Assembly: GCF_014898815.1 (NCBI RefSeq)
Contig: NW_026515546.1
Coordinates: 2,652,501-2,716,500 of the forward strand
DNA length: 64,000 nt
Origin: Panonychus citri
Lineage: Eukaryota; Arthropoda; Arachnida; Trombidiformes; Tetranychidae
Direction of reading: 5' to 3'
The notes under the pieces are model-generated. The model was not told the DNA's origin. It did not search any database and saw only the letters and a program-made list of their open reading frames with translations. Below are positions 36,592 through 49,553 of the stretch, piece after piece. Every line of letters begins with the position of its first letter. The first letter of the stretch is position 1. Made by a program: the position numbers and the translations under genes.

Positions 36592-38338
36592 ATAAAATCC
36601 TTTTCATCTTTTAACTCACGACAGCACAATAGCACTTAAGTATGATGATGACGATTTTCTAGCTCCGCTGTAGTTTATCATGAAATCGTCAACAAATGAA
36701 CTGAAAAATAATTTCCAAAATTCTGAGAATCAAGGAAAGATCATGCAAAGATAGAAACGATTCCCAATATCTGAGGTTAATGACTCTTGAAACTGAATCA
36801 GAATTCGAGGAAAAAGATAAAGTTGAGATGAACTTTTCTTTCACCCTGATCAGCTATGAACTTGAACCTGATACTAATCAAATCACCATGATGATCAATT
36901 GAATTTCTAGTTAATCAGAGAGAGAGAGAGAGAGAGAGAGTAACAATTTCAACTGATTATCATTACAATTTAGTTTTGTTTTTCATTGAACATTTTTCAT
37001 GATAAAAAGGTGAAGAAATTTTTTTCTATTTCTCTCTATCCAAATCAAATACCCTAAGGGGAAGTTTATCTTTTAAAGTTTTGACATTTTCATTGGAAAT
37101 GATAACAATTCAAACTAATCATCTAACTCACAGGTTCACAATTTAATCATAATAATAACAAGAGTTGAACAATCAAACTCGGACAATTTGCCTTGGGCAA
37201 AGTTTTCCACTTTTATCAATATTAATCAAAAGATAACAATTAAGTTGATTATGATTGACACAATTATGATGAGAAAGAGGCAATCAAAAAAAAAAACGAC
37301 AAAATCAAATATAATATTAAATTGTATCTCAAAAAGCAAATTGTCAAAGTTAATTGCAAATCAAATCACCAAAAAAAAAGTATATATAAATTTCATCTGA
37401 TGGTAATAGTTGAAAGTAACTTCACAATCAATTGAACCCAATGATTGAAAATGATGAGGAAAAAAATACTTGTCAAAAATTGGTGACAATTTAATATATT
37501 TAATCAGATTCATTTGGAAACAACAATCAACCCTCATTGAACATATTTCCAGAATCATTTACCTACTTATCTTCATGGGATCTCAAGGATAAATCCCTGG
37601 AGATAATTATAATCATCATAATTGTTGTCATTCTTCTGATTTCAAGTTAATTAGCAGCAGAAAATCAGTTAACAAGATTGCAATCAAATCAACTGAATAC
37701 ATTATCATCATACTGTTGATAATTTGTCCAACATCATCAGTGAGAGAGAGAGGGAGAGAAGAAATAATTTCCTGAACTTTGCATGGAAACAATGTAAATA
37801 TAATGTGTGATATTCATCAATCATTCATTTCCTCATGAAACTATTTCTATCCTATCATGATAATGATAAATTCAAAATCAATGAGTTTCAATAAAAATTT
37901 CAAGACAATTATCATCACCATGAAATAACAATCACGATATTAACAATAAAACCATGAGAAGGGAAAAATAAAATTCTGATCATCCAAGTGCAATGAGTTT
38001 TTTGTGCTTTCATGATCCACTAGATATTTTTTTTTCTTACTCACATGGTGATAATAATACACCATGAACTTTTTCAGCTCAAAGAAAATTCCTATGTGTG
38101 TATATATATCATTTTCTAGGTCACCCTTTACCTTCCCTCCCAAGCCAAGTTTCATCATGAAATATATCACAAAGTTACTTTGTTGTTGTTTTTTAATAAA
38201 AATAAGATGTTGGCAAAAAAAGTATCCTCGAGTTTACAGAATCAGTTCAATCAATCATTTTATCATAAACTTTTTTTCAACATCTTTTATCATCATCATG
38301 ATGGTGATCATACTCATGAAGATCATCATGTCACCGAA

Positions 38339-38371
<33 letters not shown>

Positions 38372-39690
38372 TGATGATGATTATCAAAGCTTTTATAATG
38401 GAAAATGAAGCGAAGAAATTTTTTTCTTGCTCTCTTGAAAAAGTTCAATATTCTTCTGAGTTAAATGCTAATGGTAATCATCATCTCATCATGGTGATGA
38501 TGTTATCTATTCTTATGAGTAAACATGGACAAGGAAAATTGGGAATCTCAATATTAGTTGACATGTGAGAATGTTAATAATTTTTTCCTTTGGTTTTATC
38601 ATTATAATAATTATTTCAGGGGAAATTCAAATTATTAATTCAGGGAATAGAAGAAAAATTTTCTCTCTTGATTTTATTCCAAGTTAGCATATATATTATA
38701 AAGAAATAGGGGTTTCTTTTGCATCTCCTATGGAATCTGTCCAAATTTCCTGCGAAATTTATGAGAGATATTGTCATTGTTTCTATACTTTATTCAGAAC
38801 TTTTGAGTTCTCAGTGATAACCGATCATGGAATTATATTTAAAGTAAAATTTCAAATTCCTTGGGTGGATGTTGATCAATTACAGAGAAGGAAGAAAAAG
38901 ACTCAAAGGTTGCAAGGAAGTTATCATGTAATCAGAATGAATGTCATGATGAAAAGTTCACGAGTATCACTGTTCCAGTTCATTGATTTAATTCAATTCC
39001 ACATGAATCTTTTCACACACAAACAATATCCCAACATTCTGATCACAGGATAAAATAATTATATCTCAACAACAACAACAACGGTCACTCAAAATGAGAA
39101 CCCAAGAGAGGGGACGAGGAATAAAATCAAATATCTATTACATTTGTGGTCAATTGAATCAAGACTCCAAGACTCATAAAAACCATCATGAATCATGTTG
39201 AAATATTTCATTGAGAATTCTGAAAATCCTTCATATTCAACTTGGTAAGAAAAAAAAACCTCGAAGATAAAGTTTTCGATATATATTTGGAAATTAATGA
39301 CATGGATTCAATTTTTAAAAGAATCATCTTCTTCACCATGTTGATTCTTGAATAATCTTTACATGAAAATTGAAACAATAAATTGATGAATGATTTATTC
39401 TGAAATATTTAATGCGTCAATGTGAGTATTATAAACAACTTACTCTCTCTCTCTCTCTCTCCCTGTTGCTCAGGTATTATCATCATCATCAACTTATTTC
39501 ATGAGCATAAGGATATTTATAAATATATAATAATCATGATGAAAATAACTGATGAGGATGAAGATAAAAACAATGAGAGGTGGAAAGTGGGTGAGATGGA
39601 GGGAGTATGAAAAATCCTCTAAAACCTGGTTTACCAAAATGATGGATCACATGGGATTACATGTAGTTTCCACCCTCACCATGAATACCA

Positions 39691-39735
<45 letters not shown>

Positions 39736-41612
39736 AATTGAAGAGAAAAGGAAATTTTTCTCCTTATCAGATTCTCAGAATTCTCAGAATAATCTCGATT
39801 TTTTTCTATTCTTTTTTTATCTTCATCTTCTATTTTTTTATCTCCATCTTTCAGTTGTCAGAATTGTTTCTTTCCATTGGTGAACAAAATTTTCATACGC
39901 TCTGTCTTTACCTTTCTACACCTCCCACTCACCCAACAATCCAATAAACAATATTTTCCCATCATAAGTTTGTCACAATTCCGGAGAAAACAAAAAAAAG
40001 TAAATGCTTCCATCAAACATTTATTACATTTGCATCTTTTCCGTTTCCGTTTCACTACAACTCTTTTTTTCCTCTCCTGTAAATGACTTCTCACAATCTA
40101 TTCTGATTGATGGAAACCATTTAATTCGACTGATCCATTTTCATATTTACTCCAAATATATTCAAATATTATTCAATAGTAACTCAAATCGGGAAAATGC
40201 AATTATTATAATAACTTAGTGAGAGAAAAAAATATGAAGAAAATTAGAATAACCAAATTGAAACGCATTCTGTTTGTCAGAATTGTTAATCTTTTCCATC
40301 TTCATACTCATCATCATTTTCCTGCTCATCTACAATCTTCATCCAGGAATAATCGTCTGTCCATCATCATCATCATCTCGATCGATTTTCCATTTCAACA
40401 ATTCTAAGCTAATTGCAACTTCTTTCAACACAAATCTCATTTTCTCTTGCACTTTATTTTTATCTCTCTATCTCTCTGTCTTCTATTTTTCTCATCTTCA
40501 TGATGATTATCATCTTCTACCCTCTTCACCTCCTCCTTTTCCTCTTCTCAACTTATTGCCACTATTACTTTTAATGCTCTTCATCTCTCAGTCTCTCTCT
40601 CTTTCTCTTCATTTCATCTCTTTTTCCAGAACTTCCTTGAGCCTGAAAAAAGCTCATCAAAGATACAGTTACAGGATTCTAGAGACTGAGTTTATCACGA
40701 AAATGATTATGATGAAAACTACTAACTACTGACAGTTAACAACATTCAAGTAAATATATTTATATGTTATCTAATATTAAAAATGATAACAGTAAAAAAG
40801 AGAGACAGAGATGATGTTAGAAATGTCAATGGGAGATTTACAGATGAAGACAAGGAGAGTAGCTGAAGGTTGGACTGAAGATGAGGTTCAATATGAACTT
40901 TGTTTTTTTTTTACTTCTTCATACTAATCCTTATACTTTGATGAAATTTTGTTTCATCTCATGATGGATGATGACAGATCAAAGGATGAAGATTCGAGAG
41001 GTTATTGTGTAAAAGGAAAGTCATGATAATCATTTTCATGGGGAAAAAAATTAACAAACTATAATATATATTGAGTATGAAGAGAAACAGATGATAATAA
41101 ATGAACAGGGAAATATTGAAATTGAAATATCAACATTTTACCTGAGAAATGCTCAAATGAATGCTGAATACTGAATGATGATATTGTTATCGTTGGTGAT
41201 GAAGATAATATTAAATGGTAAAGTTATTTATCTTTTGTCTTCAATGTTGTTATTATTTCAATAGAAAAGGGTAGAAAAGGTTAAAGTAAATTCAATTGTA
41301 AAAGTCTGAGTGATAATCATCATGAAAATGTTAAGTATTACAGAAAAGGAGAAAAGAATAAAACTTTTTCCAAATGTAAAGTAATAGTCTCAATGAATGA
41401 CCATAGATGATGAGATGAATAAGAGGATCACCAAGTTTTAGTGACTGGGAAGATGAGGAAGATAAGGAAGATATTATAAAAAGAGTTTGTATTAAATTGC
41501 TTTTCTCTCTCAAATTCTCTTCCATGATCATCATTGCAAAGTTTCATTTCATTTTATTATCATTTGTATAGTTGGAAACTCACTGGGAGTGAAAAGAGCT
41601 GAAGATGATGAA

Positions 41613-41644
<32 letters not shown>

Positions 41645-44600
41645 GTTATTCAAGTTAAGAATACACAAAGGAAAAGAATAGACATCATTTTATTCACCAT
41701 GGAATCAGATGATTTCTTCTTTCAACCGGAAACAGTTTTATAACCCACCTTAACTCATGGAAAAATATACCAACCGACTCATACATGATAATATTGTTCC
41801 AGAAAAAAACTTATGAAAAAACGGAGGAAAAGTTTCAAGTCTAATTTCCTTGTCTCTCTTTTTACTCTCGATTTTGGAAAATAATCAGATGAATTGTGGA
41901 TACGATTTATTTGTTCTAATGATAAGGATAAAGTGTCATCGACAGAGATTGTGATCATTAATAATAATACAGAATAAAGTTAAATACTAACAAGGAAAAA
42001 AAAGATGGAAGAGTCGAATAATTTTCCATTCAGATAAATAGTCAATTCGGTTTAATCATAATATCACCATGAATCTTGTTCCATGATAAAAAAAAGTAGG
42101 TAATGCTAATGATGACAATTGATTCTCGATGATTATGTTTAATGATAATAATGATTATTATAACAAGGACAACATTCAACAACAATCATGATCATGATAA
42201 AGTGAAGAGGAGGAGGAGGAAAAAGCTGAGCAGTGGGAAAGTGGCAGTGGGTAAGAAATCAGAATCCATGGTTAAGTTATACATAAACATACTCAAGATA
42301 AATGGATATATCATGTTGTGAATGATATTCAGTTCGCAAAAATGAATCTCGAGATAAATTATCATCTTCATCATCATTATAATCACCAAAATTTTCTCAA
42401 TCTTTCACCATAATATCATGATAATGATACAGGTAGACAGACAAAGACACTCATGGAAAATTAATAAACATCATCACAAATGAATCATGTAAATAATGAA
42501 TCAATCAACAAACAGAATTCATTCAATTCTGATTCTGATTCAGATTCTTAAAGGTGTGTCCATGATCATTTGCTGGTGATCATCATTAGCATCCTAATGT
42601 AAGAATAAAGTTATCATCATCATGATAGATTTGACTTTTTCGCAGAATTTTTATTTTCAGAGTAAAAATCAGATTCTGTTCAGAAACAAGAGATGAATGT
42701 TTTTGACTCTTTTTTGTTAAGGTCAGTTGGTCAAGGGATAAAATACCTTTGATACTTTGACCATTCCTTTAATGTCTTTTCGTCCTTTTTTTTATTTTCA
42801 TCAAGCAAAGTTTTCTGTCACTTGAATCATCATTTAGATGATTATCTTTATCATCATCATCTTGGATACTTCACATGCAACATCATCAAAAATGGATTCA
42901 CCTCCTTTTGTGTTCATCATCATCATCATGACCATTTCACCATGAGCATCAGATTATCAATGTTACTATTAGTCACTCACAAAATTTTATCTTTTGAGTA
43001 TCAGAACTTTATCCTTAATGGTTGTTTATATCTTCATAATGATGATGATGATAATGATGATGGAGATAATTTTACCTTCGTCATGGTGATTCTAATGATG
43101 AGAAATCATTCAGAATCAGATTTCGCTTCAAAAGGCAAGGCAAAAAAAACGTTAGCTATAAAAATACATAGCAATGGAAAAGGAAACGGAAGTGATGAGG
43201 GAGATAAGATGAAGTTATTACAATAACCTCAATGGTGATAATGAGAATAAGTGAGTGAGTGAGAGAGTGAGTGAGAACCAATATGGAACTGAAAGCAATA
43301 ACAATAACACCGCAAAGTTGAATTGTAAATGAATTGATGAGAAGACGGAAGATGATGATGACAAGAAAGGGGCTGAAAATGTGAGTCAAACAAAAGACGG
43401 AAACCGGTATCATTTCCGGTTCCAAGCTCGAAATACAATTTCAGTAAATAAAAAGAGTTCTCATTTCATTTCTATCAAATGATTTAAAGTTCAATTTCAT
43501 CATGAAAACTATTCAGAAAATCAAAATCATTATCAACATGATAAACTCTGAATTCTTTGGGTGTAAACAGACAATAATCACCAAGAATCACCATAGAAAT
43601 CATTTTTTTTTTCGTTCAGCCTGGAACAGAAAAATATATTTGATTATTTGTGTTCATTTTCAAAGAATAAGGAGAATTGGAAACTCAATCAATTTCGCAT
43701 ACAACTTGTTACCATGACAACGTTCTGAGCACATGTTACATTGACATGCTTTCCCTTGTATTATTTGTATCATGAGTAAATGTTGACAAATGAAAACTTG
43801 AGAATAAGAAAAATATAAACTCATTTTCTATTTCTTAGAATTGGAATCACCATCATCATGGTAACATGATGATATTCTGGGCACACGAAACTGGACCAAT
43901 ATCAAAGGTCTCTCCCAAGTGGATAACGATATTTATATAATTGAAATAATTTCATGATGAAGCCAGAAAACTAACCAAGGAGGATGTTGATTATCTTTTT
44001 CGAATTGGAATTCGAAAACTGAAAAACAAAAAAATTAGATTATCTATCGAACCTGATTAGAGTTTTATCTTCTTATCTTTTCTGTATCTTGTTTGGCTTC
44101 ATAAACCCACTCATCTAAGAATTAACATCATCAGAATCAACTGAATTCATGTAATAAGTTTTTCCCTGAATTTCCATGTAAATAAATGATAATATTTTCA
44201 TCTTCACTAAACACGATAAGCTCATGATGTATCCCTGAGAAAAATAAACTATTAATCTGTTCCCATGGAAGTGAAAATTGAGTCAAGGAAAAAAAAATTT
44301 CTCCATGTAAATTACTGAGATATTCAATGTTACCCTAAGGGTGAATAATAATAATAATGTCAACCGAGGATAAACTTTCATGTTACCTTAAAATATTCAT
44401 GATCATCATGTTTACACCGAGTCCAAAATAGGAATTACAGTTGGAACAAAAATCAGATTCTTTCCGAAAAATGAATCCAAATGAATCCGAATGAATATAC
44501 TCTTGTATAATTAATCATTTCTCTGTCAATATTATTCATGAACATTGAATTTCTCAGGGTAGATTTTTTTGTTCACACTTAAAACCATGATAATTATGTT

Positions 44601-46805
44601 AAACTATCATCATATTGGTAATAATATTTATATATAATAATAATAATTCGCGAAGAGTTGATGATAATTCTGACAAGTGAAATGTTGTCAATATGTCATG
44701 GATATTATCATGATTGTTTCACATTTCTGGTTCAATGGTATCGATTTATCATGGAAAATGTTTTATTACCATAGATATTATTTTCCATCATATTGACAAA
44801 AATAAAACAAAGAATCCACTCCCCACCCCACACACACAACACACAACATGATTATTTCCCTTATGATCAACATCACATGATATTTACATAGAAATATGAG
44901 ACTCAATTGAATCATGATCATCATGATAATCATCTGATCAGCTTCATGATGATGATTCACATTTTTTTCTCACTCAAAAAGTTTCCATCCTGGAACAAAA
45001 AGATTCAAACTGAATGTCAATAGCTACTTTTCACCTTGATGATTATTGATTAAAATGAAAATTTCTAACGGTAAATGAATCATATAACTAATATTTCCCC
45101 TGGAAATCAATATTATGCTACTATCAACATGAATACCCACCTTGGGAAAATGAAACAGTTTTCATTATTGATTCTAAACGTTATTACTTTTAACCAACAA
45201 TCAAAATGAATGTTATCAAGTTAATATCATCATCATGATGGTAAAGTTTTTTTTTCTTATATCAACTAGACTCAGATTCAAATGTTATTGATAAAATTAC
45301 CATGTCCTAAGTGGAAACCTAATCGGTTCATGATACTTTTATCATTATCTCTTGTAAGGAATTTCTTATCTATTCTTTATCGGTTTCGCTCAGCCCCCTC
45401 TGAATACTTATCGTAGTCAATTGAACCTGCCAGTGAATCTAATTGTAAATGAGACAATTTGATTCGCAATCATTGAGTTTATTTCCTTGGATAAACTTAT
45501 GATTCTGTTTCATTTGCATTCACAATTCAATCGAAATGAAACAAAACAGATAAATGTTTTCTTGTTTCATTGTTGTTACATGTAATACACATACACACTG
45601 TTCTTGTGGGGAAGGAAAAGGAAGAAGATAAATTCACATTCTCTCAGAATTATCTCCTTACAATGATTCCTAGTAATCGACTCATTATCAATCAACATGA
45701 TGATTCTCGATGAAATTCATCAAGTTTATCTCAATCAACATTTATCACCGATAACAAATAAACAACACAAACAAAGTTAAACACTCACCAAGATTATATT
45801 CCTGATAATCATCGGGCTCAGAATTGGAGTCAAATTTTATCCCTTCAATAAGAGTTAAGAACAAGCGAAAGTTTTCATGAGAATCTAATGAATGTGATGA
45901 AGTGGAACTCGAAAGTTCTGAGACAATCTGATGAATGTTTATTTTGGAAATTGTGAGATATTGAGATAATTCTGGCGGCGAAAAACTTCAAATCTTCATA
46001 GGAAAAGTTAATCACAATAAACTTCAACTACCTGAGAATATTTTTTGTTCTTGAGCCAAGAAAATAAATTCAAGGTGAAAAATTGATATTCTCTTGTTCA
46101 TCATTCTGATTCAGCCTGATCTTCACCATGATTCTCGTGTATTCACCAGGTAAATTCAATTTGATTTTATCTAATTTGTTACTTACACTTGATCATCTTT
46201 ATCTTCATCTTTTTTCCTGTGGAATTTTTTTCTCAAACTCAATTCATCTTAGTTTTTTTCTTTTTCTTTTCTTTCTCTCTCATTGGGAATACCCTGAAAT
46301 CTTCTGAATTTATGTTATATATCTTCAAGAGTTCAAGATACTTCCTATTTCTCCAGCCCTTTCATGTTATTCTTGTTTCTTTCTCAATCTTATTCTGTCT
46401 TTTTCTCTGTCTATTCCATTCAGCATCCTGATTATGTTTCAGAACAATTTTTTCTGCTTCTCTTTTGCTTCCTCCATCATGGTGTATATAAGTTATTTCT
46501 AATTCAATGGGTACCTAATAATAACTGTAAACGTGACATCCTTTTTTTATCATCTATTTCTCATCTTATATCATCATCTTTACCTTATTCCATTGTACAT
46601 ATTGTAGTATTTTTATCAATAAAAATAAGAAAAAAATTTCTCAAGTCAGAAATTAACTCAATGTAAATTTTTCAGACTTTTCTTTGAGACCGATTAAGTT
46701 TCATGAGTTATCATGTTTCAAAATTCAACAGACTAACATTTATCGCTATCCTAAAACTTAACAATTAACATAAAGAATCAATTGAATGTTCAGCAGAATG
46801 GTAAG

Positions 46806-46843
<38 letters not shown>

Positions 46844-47035
46844 TTATGGTTGAAGATAATGATGATAATCAAGATAAAGGATGTTGAACATGATTGAAAT
46901 GAAAATGGATTAAGAGGATATCATGATAATCATCATGGTGATAATAATAATCTTACTGATGAAAGGAAATAAGAGTAAGAAAATGAACTAATCATCATTT
47001 TAATCCTATTGAAGATAATGATAACATTTTCAATC

Positions 47036-47067
<32 letters not shown>

Positions 47068-49517
47068 GAGATAAACAGTTAATGGTTCATGAGGAAATAA
47101 CAATGAATCATTTTCAATGGAAACTAATCATTAGATTTTCAACAACAATAAAATATCAATATCGAATTTTTTTTTTCTCTCAAATTGTCTTGATAATAGA
47201 AGAGTGATAATTTCATGAGCAATTCAATCATCATGTTAATGATTTATCATCATCATGGAAGATTGAAAAAGTTGTAATAATAATAATGAAACAATTGGAA
47301 GAAAACATTTTGTTTCAAATCACAAATAACAGAATCAATATTGACTCTTAAAAAGAAAAGAAAAACCAACTTGGAATTCAAGTTCGAGCTTCAGATCTTT
47401 GATAAAAAAAAACTTTTCTTCTCTCTCAGTTTCTATCGATATTATTTCATCATCATCATCATCAGCAACCATGAAAGAAAGAAAAGAAAATCTCTTTTCA
47501 TCATCATCATCTCTGAATAGGTTGCAGATGAAACGATCTGGACCATGGTCAGATTGGTTTGCTTTTCCAAATCATTTAACATATTAACCACATTTACGAT
47601 AATTCACAATTCCAACCAAAAACTTATCTTCCTTTTCTTCATCACCATTATCATCCACATCCATATCAATATCATCAACAACAACATCATGAGAGAATTG
47701 GAAATGTTCATCATCATTTCCCTGATTATTGTTCAGTTATCATTTATCATCAAATGAAACAATTGAACAGCCAAGACAAAAACAGTAACAAAAACATCAA
47801 CATCATCACCATTTACATTGTAATATTATATAAGCTTGATTATCAACAATCAAACATGATGATGATTATCATCATAATCATCATCATGATAGCCAATTGA
47901 TTTGATAATATATATATAAATATCTGAAGGGGATTGAATGTTATTGAAAGGGTCAAGCGTTTGAGGTTTACTGTTAAATAGTAAATTGTAGCAAGAAGGT
48001 CAATCAACCGTTAATTAAATTGCTGAATGAAATTTATATTCACCTTAGTTTTTTTATCATTCATTAATCAACACCGTTGATTGTTGATCAACAAAAGCTG
48101 ATTAAAAAACTATGACAAACTAAATTGTTGTCCTAATTCCTGTTCAACTATAAATATCAATCAAATTGATTGTTTACTTTTTTTTTTAAACTCGCAAAGG
48201 CTTAAATTCACAAATCAAATTGTTACAATTGACAAGAAGTTAACGAATGAAAAAAAGTTCCAACTATTTAATCAGTTTACTTGAGAAATCAGAACAAAAA
48301 AATCATCATGAAAAAGAAGAGAAAAGTTTTCCTTTCGAATGAAATTTCCTAAATTTTTCGTAGCACTCGAATTAGAATTGGAACTTTTGTTTCTTCTCTA
48401 TCCTTTCTCTTGATCACAATTAAGCTAATTGTTTCTATTAATTGTAAGACCTGAAGATCAAGGGCAATCAGTTTACATTGTTGTTGTTCAACATTTATCT
48501 CAATTGATTGGGTTAATCATTTTGATTGATAATCAATTGATTGGTTTTGTTATTAAGCTGATTGTTTGTTGATTGTAAACAGGAAACAATCAACTGATCA
48601 CAATTGAGATTTACATTTGAATCATCAACTGAATCTTCATTAGTGTTAATTGAGTAACAATGAAAAAAAAAATGTTGATCACTATTTTAAGGATAATATA
48701 AAATAACCAATTTGGTTAATTGCAACTGATCAACAATTTAATTTCATAATGTAACCAAGTTGATTTATTTAGTTGATTGTTTGTAGTTTTCATCTAAATT
48801 GCTTTTCAATTATTAATCAAAAACATGAGAGATTGTGAGTCATCAAGATGATGAAAAGGTAAGAATCATGTTGGAACTTTTTTCCTTAATCATTTGTTAT
48901 TATTGAAGATTCTGAGATGAAGGTAAACTTTTAAAGGTTTAAGGGAGAGAGAGAGAGATACAAGCTTAGTGAGAGACTTTAAGTAGGATGATGGAAGAAG
49001 ATGAAGGATGATAAGTGTGATGAGAAAGAAAGAGAGAGAGAGAGAGTAAATAAGAAAAAAAAAATTCGATTTGATGTCATTCCTTTGGAAAGGATGAGGA
49101 TAAACAAAGAAAAGGATAGAATTTGAAAGAGAAGATAAAAGATATGATGATGATAATTTTTCACTCAAACAGGTAGATAATTTTCATCCCTTTATCATCT
49201 TACTTTTCATCCTTTCAGAACAATTTTGTTCATCATCTACTATTATATAAAAAGGTAACAATAATAATATGGGTCAAGGGGTTGGTTGAAAGTGATGATG
49301 AGGAAACATCTTAACATCATGATAATAATGTGAATAAGATACAAAGGATGAGGATGAAGGTTGATGAAGATAAAAGATGATTTTTCTTTGGTAAAGAAAG
49401 AGTTAATCAAATTGTGTAAAAAGGTAAAAATAGTAAAACATTTATGAAAGGAAAAGGATGAAGATGTTGAGGATGAGGATGGAGAGAAAGAGGAAAAGTG
49501 ATGAAAAAGGAAGGAAA

Positions 49518-49553
<36 letters not shown>

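Noticed and set aside
36287..36607. Minus-strand frame of about 106 codons with a long Arg/Glu repeat
   Set aside because: The Arg-Glu run is the translation of the (CT)n microsatellite; the rest has no conserved feature and no splice context.
38730..39053. Plus-strand frame of 107 codons with ordinary composition
   Set aside because: No homology recognised, no promoter or splice signals, and length still compatible with chance in 25 kb of intron.
40274..40732. Plus-strand frame of 152 codons, Ser/Leu/Phe-rich
   Set aside because: Composition follows the TC-rich low-complexity DNA; no domain or signal beyond the repeat bias.
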